Part shown: positions 8,123 to 16,660 of the stretch, one piece after another
How positions within the stretch are numbered: position 1 is the stretch's first letter
Layout of the letters: every line of letters begins with the position of its first letter
DNA from: CBDEFX01 sp965237635
GTDB lineage: Bacteria > Chloroflexota > Dehalococcoidia > Lucifugimonadales > CAUZJF01
NCBI GenBank assembly: GCA_965237635.1
Contig: CBDEFX010000002.1
Coordinates: forward strand, 2,294,001-2,358,000
DNA length: 64,000 nt
Direction: 5' to 3'
Program-made: the position numbers and the translations under genes
The notes under the pieces: model-generated
Told to the model about the DNA's origin: nothing
Database searches by the model: none
The model's input: the letters and a program-made list of their open reading frames with translations, nothing else

Positions 8123-9214
8123 CTAGATGTCCACGACAGCCTTCTGAAGAGCGATAACCGCGTTCTTGAACCCCGTCCGGACCAACTCATCTGCCAAGGT
8201 ATCGCGAGTTTGGAACTGGGGCCACCCGTCGAGACCGGTCGTGACCCTCTCGAAACCCCGGAGACCAGCCATTGCCTCTACGAACTGCTCGAACACGGCA
8301 CCGGGCACTTTGGACCGCAACGTGCCCAGATTGATATAGATCGTTCCTCCGGTGTAGTACGTGAATAGAGACATGGGCTTTCCAGCGACGGCCACACGGT
8401 ACCCAAAGGATCCGTAGTCATTTGCCCTTCCCCAGTACAACCCGTTCGGATTAGGAAGCGCAAAGTCGAGGATGTCCTCGGCGGCTTCACGTACTTGCTC
8501 ATCATCCAAGCGTCCAAGCTCGTTGCGAAACTGCTCCGGGTCCCATGAGCGCCAGCGGTGTTGGGCGTCATCTTCGCCGATTCCGATCGGGTTAGCAATG
8601 TGCGGAATGATGACCTCGACGTCGTCTTGCGTGTGATACCTCATCTCGAGCCCAAAGATCCGAAGACTCCCGCTGGATCGGGAGGACACGTAGCGTACTA
8701 TGCGGGACAGATCAGCGTCCATCTCGTCTATCGCTATCACCAAGCCGAAAGTCCCAGCCGCAAGCGTCCCAGATACAGCGGTGAGGAATCGGTCTTCATC
8801 CCATTGATCAGTGGGGACCTTTTCCTGCATTGCTTCGTGCAGCGGCCGCTGGAACACGCGGCGCGCTCGCTCATCTAGGTCGTCATACGACATTCTCGCG
8901 AGGGATGAGGCATAGTCGAGCACCTGTCCGATTACAGCGCGTTTCTTCTCTGGATTAGCCGCCAGTTTGCACTCCACCACGACGACCTTGCCGTCTGAAT
9001 CGATCAGGATTACGTCACTAGATCCTGCGCCGGGCAAACCGACCTCACGAAGAGTCACCACGGCGGCCTCCGGGTTCACCCCTATCTCTCGCGCGGGGAT
9101 CAACCGCGGCTCTTCGAAAAGGAGGTCCCTCAAGAACGCTTCGTCAGGATATCGTGTGCCCTCGGCGAACTTCCAGGCTGTACTATCGTTGATCCTAACA
9201 GCTATGGACGCCAC
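8123..9214 (-). CDS. PD-(D/E)XK nuclease-like protein
   Basis: A 363-residue protein. Residues 60-110 carry a PD-(D/E)XK-type core: an acidic residue in GSSDVILID, then VVVVECK, then GQVLDYASSLA, matching the D...(E/D)xK...Q pattern of the restriction-endonuclease fold. The rest is alpha/beta with a C-terminal region containing FTYYTGGTIYINLG. Such proteins are often annotated as DUF91/NucS-like or unknown nucleases, with roles in DNA repair or defence. No methylase or helicase partner is adjacent, so a restriction role cannot be claimed. The upstream neighbour on the same strand is the decarboxylase operon. Confidence 0.6.
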   Translation of the reverse strand: MASIAVRINDSTAWKFAEGTRYPDEAFLRDLLFEEPRLIPAREIGVNPEAAVVTLREVGLPGAGSSDVILIDSDGKVVVVECKLAANPEKKRAVIGQVLDYASSLARMSYDDLDERARRVFQRPLHEAMQEKVPTDQWDEDRFLTAVSGTLAAGTFGLVIAIDEMDADLSRIVRYVSSRSSGSLRIFGLEMRYHTQDDVEVIIPHIANPIGIGEDDAQHRWRSWDPEQFRNELGRLDDEQVREAAEDILDFALPNPNGLYWGRANDYGSFGYRVAVAGKPMSLFTYYTGGTIYINLGTLRSKVPGAVFEQFVEAMAGLRGFERVTTGLDGWPQFQTRDTLADELVRTGFKNAVIALQKAVVDI

Positions 9215-9304
9215 GCCGGCCCTCCATCTCGTTTTGAAATCAACGTTCGACTATCTCGCGATGGTACGCTCATGCGCAGGCACGGGCCGGCGACCTTACC
9301 AGGC

Positions 9305-9739
9305 CTACCCCAACTCGATGATCGGGTCGCCGTCGGCCACCTGTTGACCGGGCCCAACGTGGACGGCGGCGACGATGCCTGTCCAGTCGGCTCGCAGGAC
9401 TTGCTGCATCTTCATGGCCTCGAGAACACAGACCTCGTCGCCGGTCACGAGTTGGTCGCCAACCTGGACCGCCACAGACACGATCACTCCCGGCATCGGG
9501 CTGGCCATCGCTCTGGTCGCAGTCGCGCGTGCCGGGGCTGGAGCCACGATTTCATCTTGTAAAGTTTCCTCCGGAGGAGATTCCACCGGGGCGGCCGGCG
9601 GACTGTCCGCGCCGGTCGCTTCGATATGGACCTCGACGGGCGCGCCATCCACGAGCGTTCTGACCGGGTCCGACCCGAGGTCCTCGACCTCCACCGTGTA
9701 CCATCGCTCGCGGACTTTTACGCGTAGAGTGTTTGACAT
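9305..9739 (-). CDS. Biotin carboxyl carrier protein of a sodium-pump decarboxylase
   Basis: A 144-residue protein with an N-terminal beta-hairpin (RVKVRERWYTVEVED), an Ala/Pro linker at residues 42-78, and a C-terminal biotinyl domain whose EAMKM motif holds the biotin-accepting Lys110. The start at 9739 is chosen over a longer frame because the longer form would overlap oadB, and because the family begins with this hairpin. Gene order (gamma, beta, carrier) matches the oxaloacetate/methylmalonyl/glutaconyl-CoA decarboxylase family, where the carrier hands CO2 from the carboxyltransferase to the membrane beta subunit. The carboxyltransferase alpha subunit is not in the window. Confidence 0.85.
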   Translation of the reverse strand: MSNTLRVKVRERWYTVEVEDLGSDPVRTLVDGAPVEVHIEATGADSPPAAPVESPPEETLQDEIVAPAPARATATRAMASPMPGVIVSVAVQVGDQLVTGDEVCVLEAMKMQQVLRADWTGIVAAVHVGPGQQVADGDPIIELG

Positions 9740-9767
9740 CGCTCTTTGTGCCAGCAGTAGTCTCGCG

Positions 9768-10907
9768 TTAGAGCATGGAGATAAAGACACCGGCTACGAC
9801 CGCAGAGCCGATCACTCCCGCGACGTTCGGGCCCATGGCATGGGTCAGGAGGTAGTTCCTTGGGCTGGCCTCCTGCCCGACCTGGTGCGAGATCCGCGCG
9901 GCCATCGGCACGGCCGACACACCGGCAGACCCTATGAGCGGGTTTATCTTCTCGCTCAAGAACAGGTTCATTATCTTGGCGAAGAGCAGGCCGCCTATCG
10001 TGCCGCAAGCAAAGGCCACCAGGCCGAGGACCAAGATTAGCAGGGTATCAGCCTGGAAAACGACTTCGGAGTGAAGTTTAGTCCCGACCGTGATCATCAG
10101 GAAGATCGTTGCGATGTCGAGCAGCTCGTTCGACGCGGTGTTGGAGAGCCGAGGCACAACCCCGCTCTCCTTGAACAGGTTACCGATCATGAACATGGCG
10201 ATCAGCGGGGCTGAGTCGGGGACAATGAGTATGATGAGGACCATGGCAATTGGAGGCAGCAGCATCTTCTCAAGTCTAGAGACCTCCCTGAGCGGCCGCA
10301 TCTCGATCTCCCGCTCCTTCTTAGTGGTCAGGAGCCGCATCAGCGGAGGCTGTATGAAGACAACACTTGCCATGTAGGTATAGGCGATGACCGCGGTAAT
10401 CCCGAGTATCTCCGGCGCCAGTATCGCGGACACGAATATGGTGGTTGGGCCATCGGCGCCGCCAATGATGCCGATGGCAGCCGCATCCTCTACCACGAAC
10501 CCGGTCGCCAGCGCGCCCCAGAAAGCGACGAATATTCCCACCTGTGCCGCGGCCCCCAGCAAGAGCATCCGGGGATTCGCGATGACCGGCGCGAAGTCGG
10601 TCATGGCCCCAAGCCCAAGGAATATTATCGGAGGCAGAATGTTCCACAGGGACAACCCATAGTGAAGGATTACGCCGAAGATGCCGGAGGCCTGGGGGTC
10701 GGACGACCCTGCGACGAAGTCGGTCAGGCCGGTACCCGGCAGGTTGGTGATGATAATACCGAGACCGATCGGTAGGAGCACGTAGGGCTCGCGGTTCCGA
10801 CTCACCGCCACGTAGATGAAGGCGAGCCCGACGGCCAGCATGATCCCGCCCCGCCAGTCGATACTCGCGAGACCGGAATCGCGAAGGAAGTCCACCCAGT
10901 CAATCAA
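9768..10907 (-). CDS. oadB: Sodium-translocating decarboxylase, beta subunit
   Basis: A 379-residue, strongly hydrophobic protein with about nine to eleven membrane segments. It shows the beta-subunit marks: DFAPVIANPRMLLLGAAAQ, the GGADGPTTIFVS loop, and a late GSAGVSAVPMAAR. In this family the beta subunit decarboxylates carboxybiotin and couples this to Na+ export. The substrate of the whole enzyme (oxaloacetate, methylmalonyl-CoA or glutaconyl-CoA) cannot be told without the alpha subunit. It lies between the gamma-like and biotin-carrier genes on the same strand with short gaps of 31 and 28 bp, so one operon is likely. Confidence 0.9.
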   Translation of the reverse strand: MIDWVDFLRDSGLASIDWRGGIMLAVGLAFIYVAVSRNREPYVLLPIGLGIIITNLPGTGLTDFVAGSSDPQASGIFGVILHYGLSLWNILPPIIFLGLGAMTDFAPVIANPRMLLLGAAAQVGIFVAFWGALATGFVVEDAAAIGIIGGADGPTTIFVSAILAPEILGITAVIAYTYMASVVFIQPPLMRLLTTKKEREIEMRPLREVSRLEKMLLPPIAMVLIILIVPDSAPLIAMFMIGNLFKESGVVPRLSNTASNELLDIATIFLMITVGTKLHSEVVFQADTLLILVLGLVAFACGTIGGLLFAKIMNLFLSEKINPLIGSAGVSAVPMAARISHQVGQEASPRNYLLTHAMGPNVAGVIGSAVVAGVFISML

Positions 10908-10938
10908 CGGCCATTCACCATCCTATAGTGGGGATCCG

Positions 10939-11199
10939 TCACCCGTGGAAATCACTTTCACCGCGGCCCGCGGTGGGGCCGCCGTCTCTCTCGCGCATCG
11001 CGCTTACGGCGACGACGGCCGCCAGCGCCCTGTCTTGGTCGGAGGCGGACCCGTCCGCCTTGGAGAACCTGCGTGAGACAAACGAGGCGGCCCGGCCCAT
11101 GAACGCGATGATGAGCGTGAGGAGCAGCAGTACCCCAAAGGCGGCGCTGATTCCAACCGCCGTCAGCCTTATTCCCTGATCAAATGCTTCCTGGTCCAT
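10939..11199 (-). CDS. OadG-like gamma subunit of sodium-pump decarboxylase
   Basis: An 86-residue protein with a single membrane segment (about residues 12-34, ISAAFGVLLLLTLIIAFMG) followed by a short hydrophilic tail. This is the layout of OadG, the small subunit that anchors and stabilises the decarboxylase complex. It is the first gene of the gamma-beta-carrier set. The tail lacks an obvious metal-binding His cluster. The call leans on position and topology, since the sequence is short. Confidence 0.7.
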   Translation of the reverse strand: MDQEAFDQGIRLTAVGISAAFGVLLLLTLIIAFMGRAASFVSRRFSKADGSASDQDRALAAVVAVSAMRERDGGPTAGRGESDFHG

Positions 11200-11295
11200 C
11201 TGCTCCCTCGGAGGGACGGCACCGAGGCCGATTGTACACTACCGGCAAAACCCCAAGCCAGCGGTCAGGTGTCCCGATTTCGGCTCCGATCGACG

Positions 11296-11326
11296 TTGGC
11301 ACCCCACCCCACCAAGCCTATATAAT
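11296..11326 (+). promoter_or_regulatory. Possible sigma-70 promoter upstream of pxpABC
   Basis: TTGGCA at 11296-11301 and TATAAT at 11321-11326 are separated by 19 bp. The -10 is consensus; the -35 and spacing are imperfect. It would give a leader of about 190 nt, containing a dispersed repeat, before pxpA. Confidence 0.4.
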
Positions 11327-11384
11327 AGCCGATGCCTACTCTCTCTGAGAGAGTCGGGTGCGAGTGAGCCAAGCAAGCCCATGT

Positions 11385-11497
11385 CTCTCTGAGCGGAGCG
11401 AAGAGTCTGGGGTGGTCGGGTGTTTCCTTCGGCAACGGCACACCGATCTTATCCCTAGATTCTTCGCCCCAAGGGGACTCAGAATGACACAGGGTGA
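11385..11497. repeat. Dispersed hairpin element (TCTGAGCGGAGCGAAG family)
   Basis: Two inverted arms, one near 11390 (CTCTGAGCGGAGCGAAGAGT) and one near 11460 (ATTCTTCGCCCC through CTCAGAATGACA), form a long imperfect hairpin. Related arms recur near 6.7, 21.8-22.05, 28.6, 32.3, 32.5, 41.45 and 45.8 kb. The 11200-11521 gap otherwise contains only the possible promoter. Confidence 0.65.
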
Positions 11498-11521
11498 TAA
11501 CTGAGGGGTTCCGAAGTCAGA

Positions 11522-12286
11522 ATGCCCGATCGGATAGACCTCAACTGTGACATGGGCGAGAGCTTCGGGATGTACAAGATGGGCCTCGACGAGGAGGTCA
11601 TCAAGTACGTCAGCTCCGCCAACATCGCCTGCGGCTTCCATGCAGGGGACCCCTTGTGGATGCGACATACCGTCGAGCTCGCCGAGAAGCACGACGTTGC
11701 CATCGGAGCCCATCCTGGCTTTCCAGACCTTGCCGGCTTCGGACGACGGGACGTCGCCGTTACGCCGGAGGAGGCGAGGGCGGACCTTGTCTACCAGATC
11801 GGCGCGCTTGCCGCGTTTACTCGCGCGAAGAAACTACAACATGTTAAGCCTCACGGCGCCATGTACAACCGGGCGGTCAACGACGAGGCCCTGGCTCGTG
11901 CCATCTGCGAGTCGGTACTGGAGGTAGACCCGACCATGGCGTTAGTGGCCCTCGCGGGCTCACGCTGGGCCTCGATCGCCGAGGAGATGGGCCTGAGGGT
12001 GGCGCACGAGATATTCGCCGATCGGGCCCTGAACCCGGACGGGACCCTGGTATCGCGGTCAACACCTGGCGCCGTGTTACACGACGCCGACGAGGTTGCC
12101 GAACGGAGCGTCAGGATGGTCACGCAGGGTCGAGCGTCCGCGATCTCCGGCGAGGAGATCGACGTAGAGGCGCACAGCCTGTGCGTCCATGGGGATACGC
12201 CGGGCGCGGTCGAGATCGCCTCAACCTTGCGGCGGGAGCTCCAGGCGGCCGGAGTCGAGGTCGTACCGCTGGGCGATCTGGTGTGA
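11522..12286 (+). CDS. pxpA: 5-oxoprolinase subunit A (LamB/YcsF family)
   Basis: A 254-residue LamB/YcsF protein beginning RIDLNCDMGESFG, with ANIACGFHAGDP at residues 36-47 and HVKPHGAMYN near 110. With PxpB and PxpC it forms the ATP-dependent 5-oxoprolinase that opens pyroglutamate to glutamate in the cytoplasm. The three genes follow in order on one strand: pxpB starts 31 bp later and pxpC overlaps pxpB by 4 bp. The length and termini are normal for the family. Confidence 0.93.
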   Translation: MPDRIDLNCDMGESFGMYKMGLDEEVIKYVSSANIACGFHAGDPLWMRHTVELAEKHDVAIGAHPGFPDLAGFGRRDVAVTPEEARADLVYQIGALAAFTRAKKLQHVKPHGAMYNRAVNDEALARAICESVLEVDPTMALVALAGSRWASIAEEMGLRVAHEIFADRALNPDGTLVSRSTPGAVLHDADEVAERSVRMVTQGRASAISGEEIDVEAHSLCVHGDTPGAVEIASTLRRELQAAGVEVVPLGDLV

Positions 12287-12317
12287 ATAAGTCCCTTCGC
12301 CGGCCGATGGACAACCG

Positions 12318-13049
12318 ATGAACGGGCAGCCGCGTTTCCTGCCTGCCGGCGACCAAGCGCTAGTCGTCGAGCTGGGCGACGACATCAGCCCTGAGACCAA
12401 CCGCCGCGTGCACAACCTCGTGGCGGCCATCGAGCGCGGGAGGGTCGCCGGAGTCGTTGATCTCATACCGACGTACCGGTCTCTGCTGGTCCAATACGAC
12501 GCCATGCAGCTATCGGGCACTGACCTCCAGGAAACGCTATCTCAGATCGCCGAAACCCTGGACGAACAGCCGGCCGAGCAGCCGACGGTCGTACACATTC
12601 CAACGCTCTACGGCAGTGAACACGGGCCGGACCTCGAGTTCGTCGCAGAGCATGCCGAGATAACGCCCGCAGAGGTGGTAGAGGTCCATACCGCCACCGA
12701 CTATCTCGTGTACATGATGGGGTTCACACCCGGCTTCCCCTATCTGGGCGGCCTTTCCGAAAAGATTGCCACTCCCCGCCTAGAGACACCCAGGGTCAAG
12801 ATCACGGCCGGGTCTGTCGGGATCGCGGAGAGCCAGACTGGAATATATCCGGTGGAGAGCCCGGGCGGATGGCGTCTGATTGGCCGCACCCCGCTGAGGC
12901 TTTTCGATGCAGATAGTGAGCAGCCTTCTCTGCTCGACGCGGGAAACTACGTTCGGTTTGTCCCTCTGCCGGGAGAGGACGAGTACCTGCGAATTCGGGA
13001 CCTGGTCGAAAGCGGAAGGTATCAGGTCACCACGGAGAAGCTCGAATGA
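12318..13049 (+). CDS. pxpB: 5-oxoprolinase subunit B (KipI-like)
   Basis: A 243-residue KipI/AHS1 family protein: N-terminal FLPAGDQALVVELGDDI, central YMMGFTPGFPYLGGL and ITAGSVGIAESQTGIYP, then SPGGWRLIGRTP. It works as a complex with PxpC in pyroglutamate cleavage. Its stop overlaps the pxpC start in an ATGA arrangement at 13046-13049, implying translational coupling. Nothing in the sequence suggests the sporulation-kinase inhibitor role of Bacillus KipI. Confidence 0.93.
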   Translation: MNGQPRFLPAGDQALVVELGDDISPETNRRVHNLVAAIERGRVAGVVDLIPTYRSLLVQYDAMQLSGTDLQETLSQIAETLDEQPAEQPTVVHIPTLYGSEHGPDLEFVAEHAEITPAEVVEVHTATDYLVYMMGFTPGFPYLGGLSEKIATPRLETPRVKITAGSVGIAESQTGIYPVESPGGWRLIGRTPLRLFDADSEQPSLLDAGNYVRFVPLPGEDEYLRIRDLVESGRYQVTTEKLE

Positions 13050-14191
13050 GCACTCCAACTCTCGAGATCAAGACTCCTGGGATACACACGACTGTTCAGG
13101 ACCGCGGCCGGTACGGCTACCAGCGGTTCGGCGTGCCCGTGTCCGGCGCTATGGACGAGTTCGCTCTGCGCGCCACCAACCTATTGGTGGGCAACGACCA
13201 GGGGGCCGCCTGCCTTGAGATGACGGCACTCGGGCCTGGGATAAAGGTCCTGGCGGATACGTGGATCGCGGTTACAGGGGGCGACCTATCGCCCAAGCTG
13301 AACGGTGACTCGATTCCGCGCTGGCAGACTGTAGAGATCCCGGCCGGCGGAGTGCTTTCCTTCGATGAGATGCGAGATGGGATGCGCGCATACCTGGCGG
13401 TCGCCGGAGGTATCGACGTGCCGGTAGTCATGGGAAGCAGGTCTACGTACATAAGCGCCGGTATCGGTGGCCTTGAGGGGCGCGCCCTCAAGGCCGGAGA
13501 CTTCCTCCACACCCTGCCCGTCGACGCGGAGCCGGTAACGCGCCGTCTCCCTGCGGGCTACGAGGCGCCGACTTACGGCGAGCATCACGTCATCAGAGTG
13601 GTGTTCGGACCGCAGCACCGCGCTTTTAGCCCGGAATCTCTAGGCACGTTCATGACTTCGAAATGGATCATCTCAATGGACTCCGACCGGATGGGGTACA
13701 GACTAGAGGGGCCACCGATCGAGCATGCTGCTGGGCCGGACATCGTGTCGGATGGCAATCCCCCAGGCGCCATACAGGTGCCCGGGGACGGCGTCCCCAT
13801 GGTCTTGCTGGCGGACCGTGGCACCACTGGGGGCTACACCAAGATAGCGACTGTAATCACCGCAGACCTCGGCAGGCTCGCGCAAGCGGTACCGGGGCAA
13901 TCGCTCACTTTCAGGTCCGTGACCATCGAGGAGGCTCACGAGGTCTTGCGGAAGAGGGAAGCGACCCTAATCGCTATAGCGACACAGGCAGCCACGTTTT
14001 CGGGCTCCTCCACGGGACTCAGCGTCTCGGTGAATGGAGAGGCGTTCGAGGTCGAGGACAACGATGGACAGCCGGTCGCCGGTCCGTCGCTCCCTGGACA
14101 GCCGGCCCGTGCGCGAAGCCAGCGCGCCCGTGCAACAGTAGACGGCCGCACCTACGAGTTCGACGTCGAGGTGCGGAGAGAAGGAGCGTAG
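13046..14191 (+). CDS. pxpC: 5-oxoprolinase subunit C with C-terminal extension
   Basis: A 381-residue KipA/AHS2 protein. The family core is clear: PGIHTTVQDRGRYGYQRFG near the start, GAMDEFALRATNLLVGN, and MSKW-like MTSKWIISMDSDRMGYRL at about 205. PxpC normally ends near residue 320-330. Here a further 50-60 residues hold two short beta-hairpin motifs, LSVSVNGEAFEVED and ARATVDGRTYEFDVEV, which resemble the N-terminal hairpin of the biotin carrier encoded at 9.3 kb but lack a biotinylation lysine motif. The role of this tail is unknown. Confidence 0.9.
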   Translation: MSTPTLEIKTPGIHTTVQDRGRYGYQRFGVPVSGAMDEFALRATNLLVGNDQGAACLEMTALGPGIKVLADTWIAVTGGDLSPKLNGDSIPRWQTVEIPAGGVLSFDEMRDGMRAYLAVAGGIDVPVVMGSRSTYISAGIGGLEGRALKAGDFLHTLPVDAEPVTRRLPAGYEAPTYGEHHVIRVVFGPQHRAFSPESLGTFMTSKWIISMDSDRMGYRLEGPPIEHAAGPDIVSDGNPPGAIQVPGDGVPMVLLADRGTTGGYTKIATVITADLGRLAQAVPGQSLTFRSVTIEEAHEVLRKREATLIAIATQAATFSGSSTGLSVSVNGEAFEVEDNDGQPVAGPSLPGQPARARSQRARATVDGRTYEFDVEVRREGA

Positions 14192-14207
14192 ACGCCAATG
14201 CGCAAGC

Positions 14208-14816
14208 ATGCTTGAGCTTCTACACGACCTGTCCGATTGGTTGGTTGGCTTCGCAGGCAGCGATTGGGCCATCCTCGTTCTCGCCTTAAGCTCCTTCGCG
14301 GAGGCCATTTTCTTCCCTATTCCTCCGGACCCTTTGTTGCTGGGCGTGGCGATACTCCAGCCCAACCTGGGGGTCTTGCTCGGGGTTTTGGTCACGGTAG
14401 CCTCAGTGGCCGGCGCGGTTGTCGGCCACTGGTTAGGTCAGCGGCTCGGCAGGCCAATACTCGACAGGCTGTTTCCCGCCGCGAAGGTCGAACAAGTTGA
14501 ACGCGCGTTCAAGAAGTACGGGGTGTGGGCAGTCCTAATCGCGGCCTTCACTCCCATCCCATACAAGATCTTTGCGATCTCGGCAGGCGCATTGGACTTC
14601 GACCGGCGCACATTCATACTCGCATCGCTAGTCGGAAGAGGTGCGCGGTTCATCACAATTGGTGCGTTGGCATTCGTATTTGGCAAGAGAATAGAAGAGT
14701 TCATCGCCTCCAATTTCGAGGTCCTCACCATCTCCGTAACGGTGACTTTGATCGCAGTCGTTGTCTTGTGGTTGGTCGTGCAGAGACTCCGCCGCCAAAC
14801 TGGCGCGGCCGGTTGA
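14208..14816 (+). CDS. VTT/DedA-like membrane protein (YqaA type)
   Basis: A 202-residue membrane protein with four to five hydrophobic segments. It carries the VTT-domain marks FFPIPPDPLLLG (residues 35-46), a Gly-rich second helix, and the re-entrant loop motif FTPIPYKIFAISAG near 115. This fits the YqaA/SNARE-associated branch of the DedA superfamily, whose members act in lipid or undecaprenyl-phosphate movement in the membrane. The gene starts 17 bp after pxpC on the same strand, so read-through is likely, though the functions look unrelated. Confidence 0.8.
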   Translation: MLELLHDLSDWLVGFAGSDWAILVLALSSFAEAIFFPIPPDPLLLGVAILQPNLGVLLGVLVTVASVAGAVVGHWLGQRLGRPILDRLFPAAKVEQVERAFKKYGVWAVLIAAFTPIPYKIFAISAGALDFDRRTFILASLVGRGARFITIGALAFVFGKRIEEFIASNFEVLTISVTVTLIAVVVLWLVVQRLRRQTGAAG

Positions 14817-14909
14817 TCTCCCGACGGAGGCTCGCCGTCATGATCCCCACCTGGCAGGCTCGCCAAACTACTTGTCGAATACGGCACCAACTTACCCGGG
14901 AGGACCGAA

Positions 14910-16118
14910 GTGACTCTGACTACTCGTGAGTTCCTGAAAGAGGCTACGTGGACGACCGAGATCATCGACCGGTGGCTCAACCCCGACGCACGCAACTGGT
15001 GCGCGTACGAGCCTGAGCTTGGATATAGGCTGAAAGACTGCATCGATCAGGACGGCCTCGATGGCTCGTACACCATCTCCCACTACAACCCGACTGGCGA
15101 GCGGAGAATGATCAACTTTGCCGATAAGCCCTGCCGGATAAACTCCTATGGCGACAGCTTCACGCAGTGCATCCAGGTCAGTGACGGTGAGAGTTGGCAG
15201 GAGTACCTGGCGGCACACTTCGGCGAGCCGATCAGGAACTGGGGCGTCGGCAGCATGGGGTTCTATCAGGTATACAGGCGCATGCTCAGGGAGGAGAGGA
15301 CATCGCTGTCCGCGCCCAACATCATACTCAACGTATTCTCGGACGACCACTACCGGAGCATCTACTCACTGAGATGGCTCCACCTGACGGTGGACGTCTT
15401 CCGGCAGCAAAAAGTTATCCCTACCGAGGGCCTCTGGGACTTCGGAAACCCGCCCTGGCCACACCTGCGGCTCGACCTTGACACTGGTGGCTTCGAGGAG
15501 CACAACAACCCCTACCCGACGCCGGACTCGCTGTACCAGCTAGCCGACGAAGACCACATCTACGAGACCTATAGGGGCAACCCAACCTTGCAGGCCCACC
15601 TGGCCGAGCAGGGCGTCATCGACTTCGACACCTCGATACTGCAACGGATGGCGGACGCGCTAGAGGTGTCGACTGATTTCAGCTCGCCCGAGGCCTCCGC
15701 CTCGACGGGGCATGCCTTGCTGCAAACCTGCGCACTGTGGTCTAGTGAGTACATCCTAGACAAGGTCAAGGAGTTCACACAAACGGAAGGGAAGAAACTG
15801 CTGGTCCTTCTGACTCATCCATGGCGAGAAGTTGTCGCGATGTGCAATGGGCTTCCGAGGTTCGACCAGCCTTTCGTCGACTACCTCGAGAACAACGACT
15901 TCATGTACGTCGATGGACTTCGGCTGCATCAGCGAGACTTCAGCACCTTCAGCGGTGCGCCTGAGGCATACGTCGACCAGTACTACAAGTTCGTCCGCCG
16001 CGGCCACTACAATCCTAGGGGTAACCACTTCTTCGCGTTTGCAATCAAGGACTCCATCGTGGGATGGCTCGACCCCAAGCCGCCTACCTACCTCCAAAAG
16101 GGCGAGCCTTCGCTGTAG
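14910..16118 (+). CDS. SGNH/GDSL-like hydrolase
   Basis: A 402-residue protein with a GTG start preceded by GGGAGGA at suitable spacing. An SGNH-type layout is visible: block I around residues 78-85 (NSYGDSFTQ), a block-II-like NWGVGSMGFYQ at about 110, and a C-terminal RGHYNPRGNHFFA whose Asp/His equivalents would complete the triad. There is no signal peptide, so a cytoplasmic location is likely. Similar proteins occur near sugar-modifying or polysaccharide loci; nothing of that kind is adjacent here. The substrate is unknown. Confidence 0.6.
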   Translation: MTLTTREFLKEATWTTEIIDRWLNPDARNWCAYEPELGYRLKDCIDQDGLDGSYTISHYNPTGERRMINFADKPCRINSYGDSFTQCIQVSDGESWQEYLAAHFGEPIRNWGVGSMGFYQVYRRMLREERTSLSAPNIILNVFSDDHYRSIYSLRWLHLTVDVFRQQKVIPTEGLWDFGNPPWPHLRLDLDTGGFEEHNNPYPTPDSLYQLADEDHIYETYRGNPTLQAHLAEQGVIDFDTSILQRMADALEVSTDFSSPEASASTGHALLQTCALWSSEYILDKVKEFTQTEGKKLLVLLTHPWREVVAMCNGLPRFDQPFVDYLENNDFMYVDGLRLHQRDFSTFSGAPEAYVDQYYKFVRRGHYNPRGNHFFAFAIKDSIVGWLDPKPPTYLQKGEPSL

Positions 16119-16266
16119 CGCTCAGGGGTCAGGCGTTCGCCCCAAGTTTGCAAATCGGGCGACTCTGATATGATTGCGGGCGCGTTCTGGGAGTTCCAGC
16201 GTCTACGCACAGAGGCCTAGAGATTTGACAGCCGCGTAACTGGCAACAATTCAGGAGGCTAGGGCA

Positions 16267-16593
16267 ATGGACCTTGAGATGGTAGTGCTCCGGATTCTAC
16301 ACATCGTCTTCGGCGTATTCTGGGTAGGTTCGGCGTTTTTCCTGGTCTTGATCCTGGAGCCGCGCCTTCGGGCGCTTGGTCCAGAGATCCAGCGCCCCGC
16401 CATGCGAGCGATCGCCCGGGTTATGGGTCCGGCACTCGGAATCAGCGGCCTCATAACGATAACGGCCGGCATCACCCTGTACTTCAGACTTCCACGGGGA
16501 GCGCTTGACAGACTCTTCGCCGACGGCTGGGCATGGGCTATCTTCATAGGGTTCGTCGCGGCGATAGCAGCGAACCCACGAGCACCGAATTGA
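16267..16593 (+). CDS. Small membrane protein, probably 3'-truncated
   Basis: 108 residues with three hydrophobic segments. The start RILHIVFGVFWVGSAFF is typical of the DUF2269/CopD-like membrane family, whose members usually run to about 150 residues with four helices. The frame stops just after FIGFVAAIAAN, inside what should be the third helix, and the final residues (PRAPN) look unrelated. A deletion joining this gene to the following methyltransferase region is likely. Confidence 0.55.
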   Translation: MDLEMVVLRILHIVFGVFWVGSAFFLVLILEPRLRALGPEIQRPAMRAIARVMGPALGISGLITITAGITLYFRLPRGALDRLFADGWAWAIFIGFVAAIAANPRAPN

Positions 16594-16660
16594 GCATGGC
16601 AGAGAACTCGGCGGCGAAGAGAAGTGCGGCGCTTATCCCAGCCCTCCCGCCAGAGCGCCG

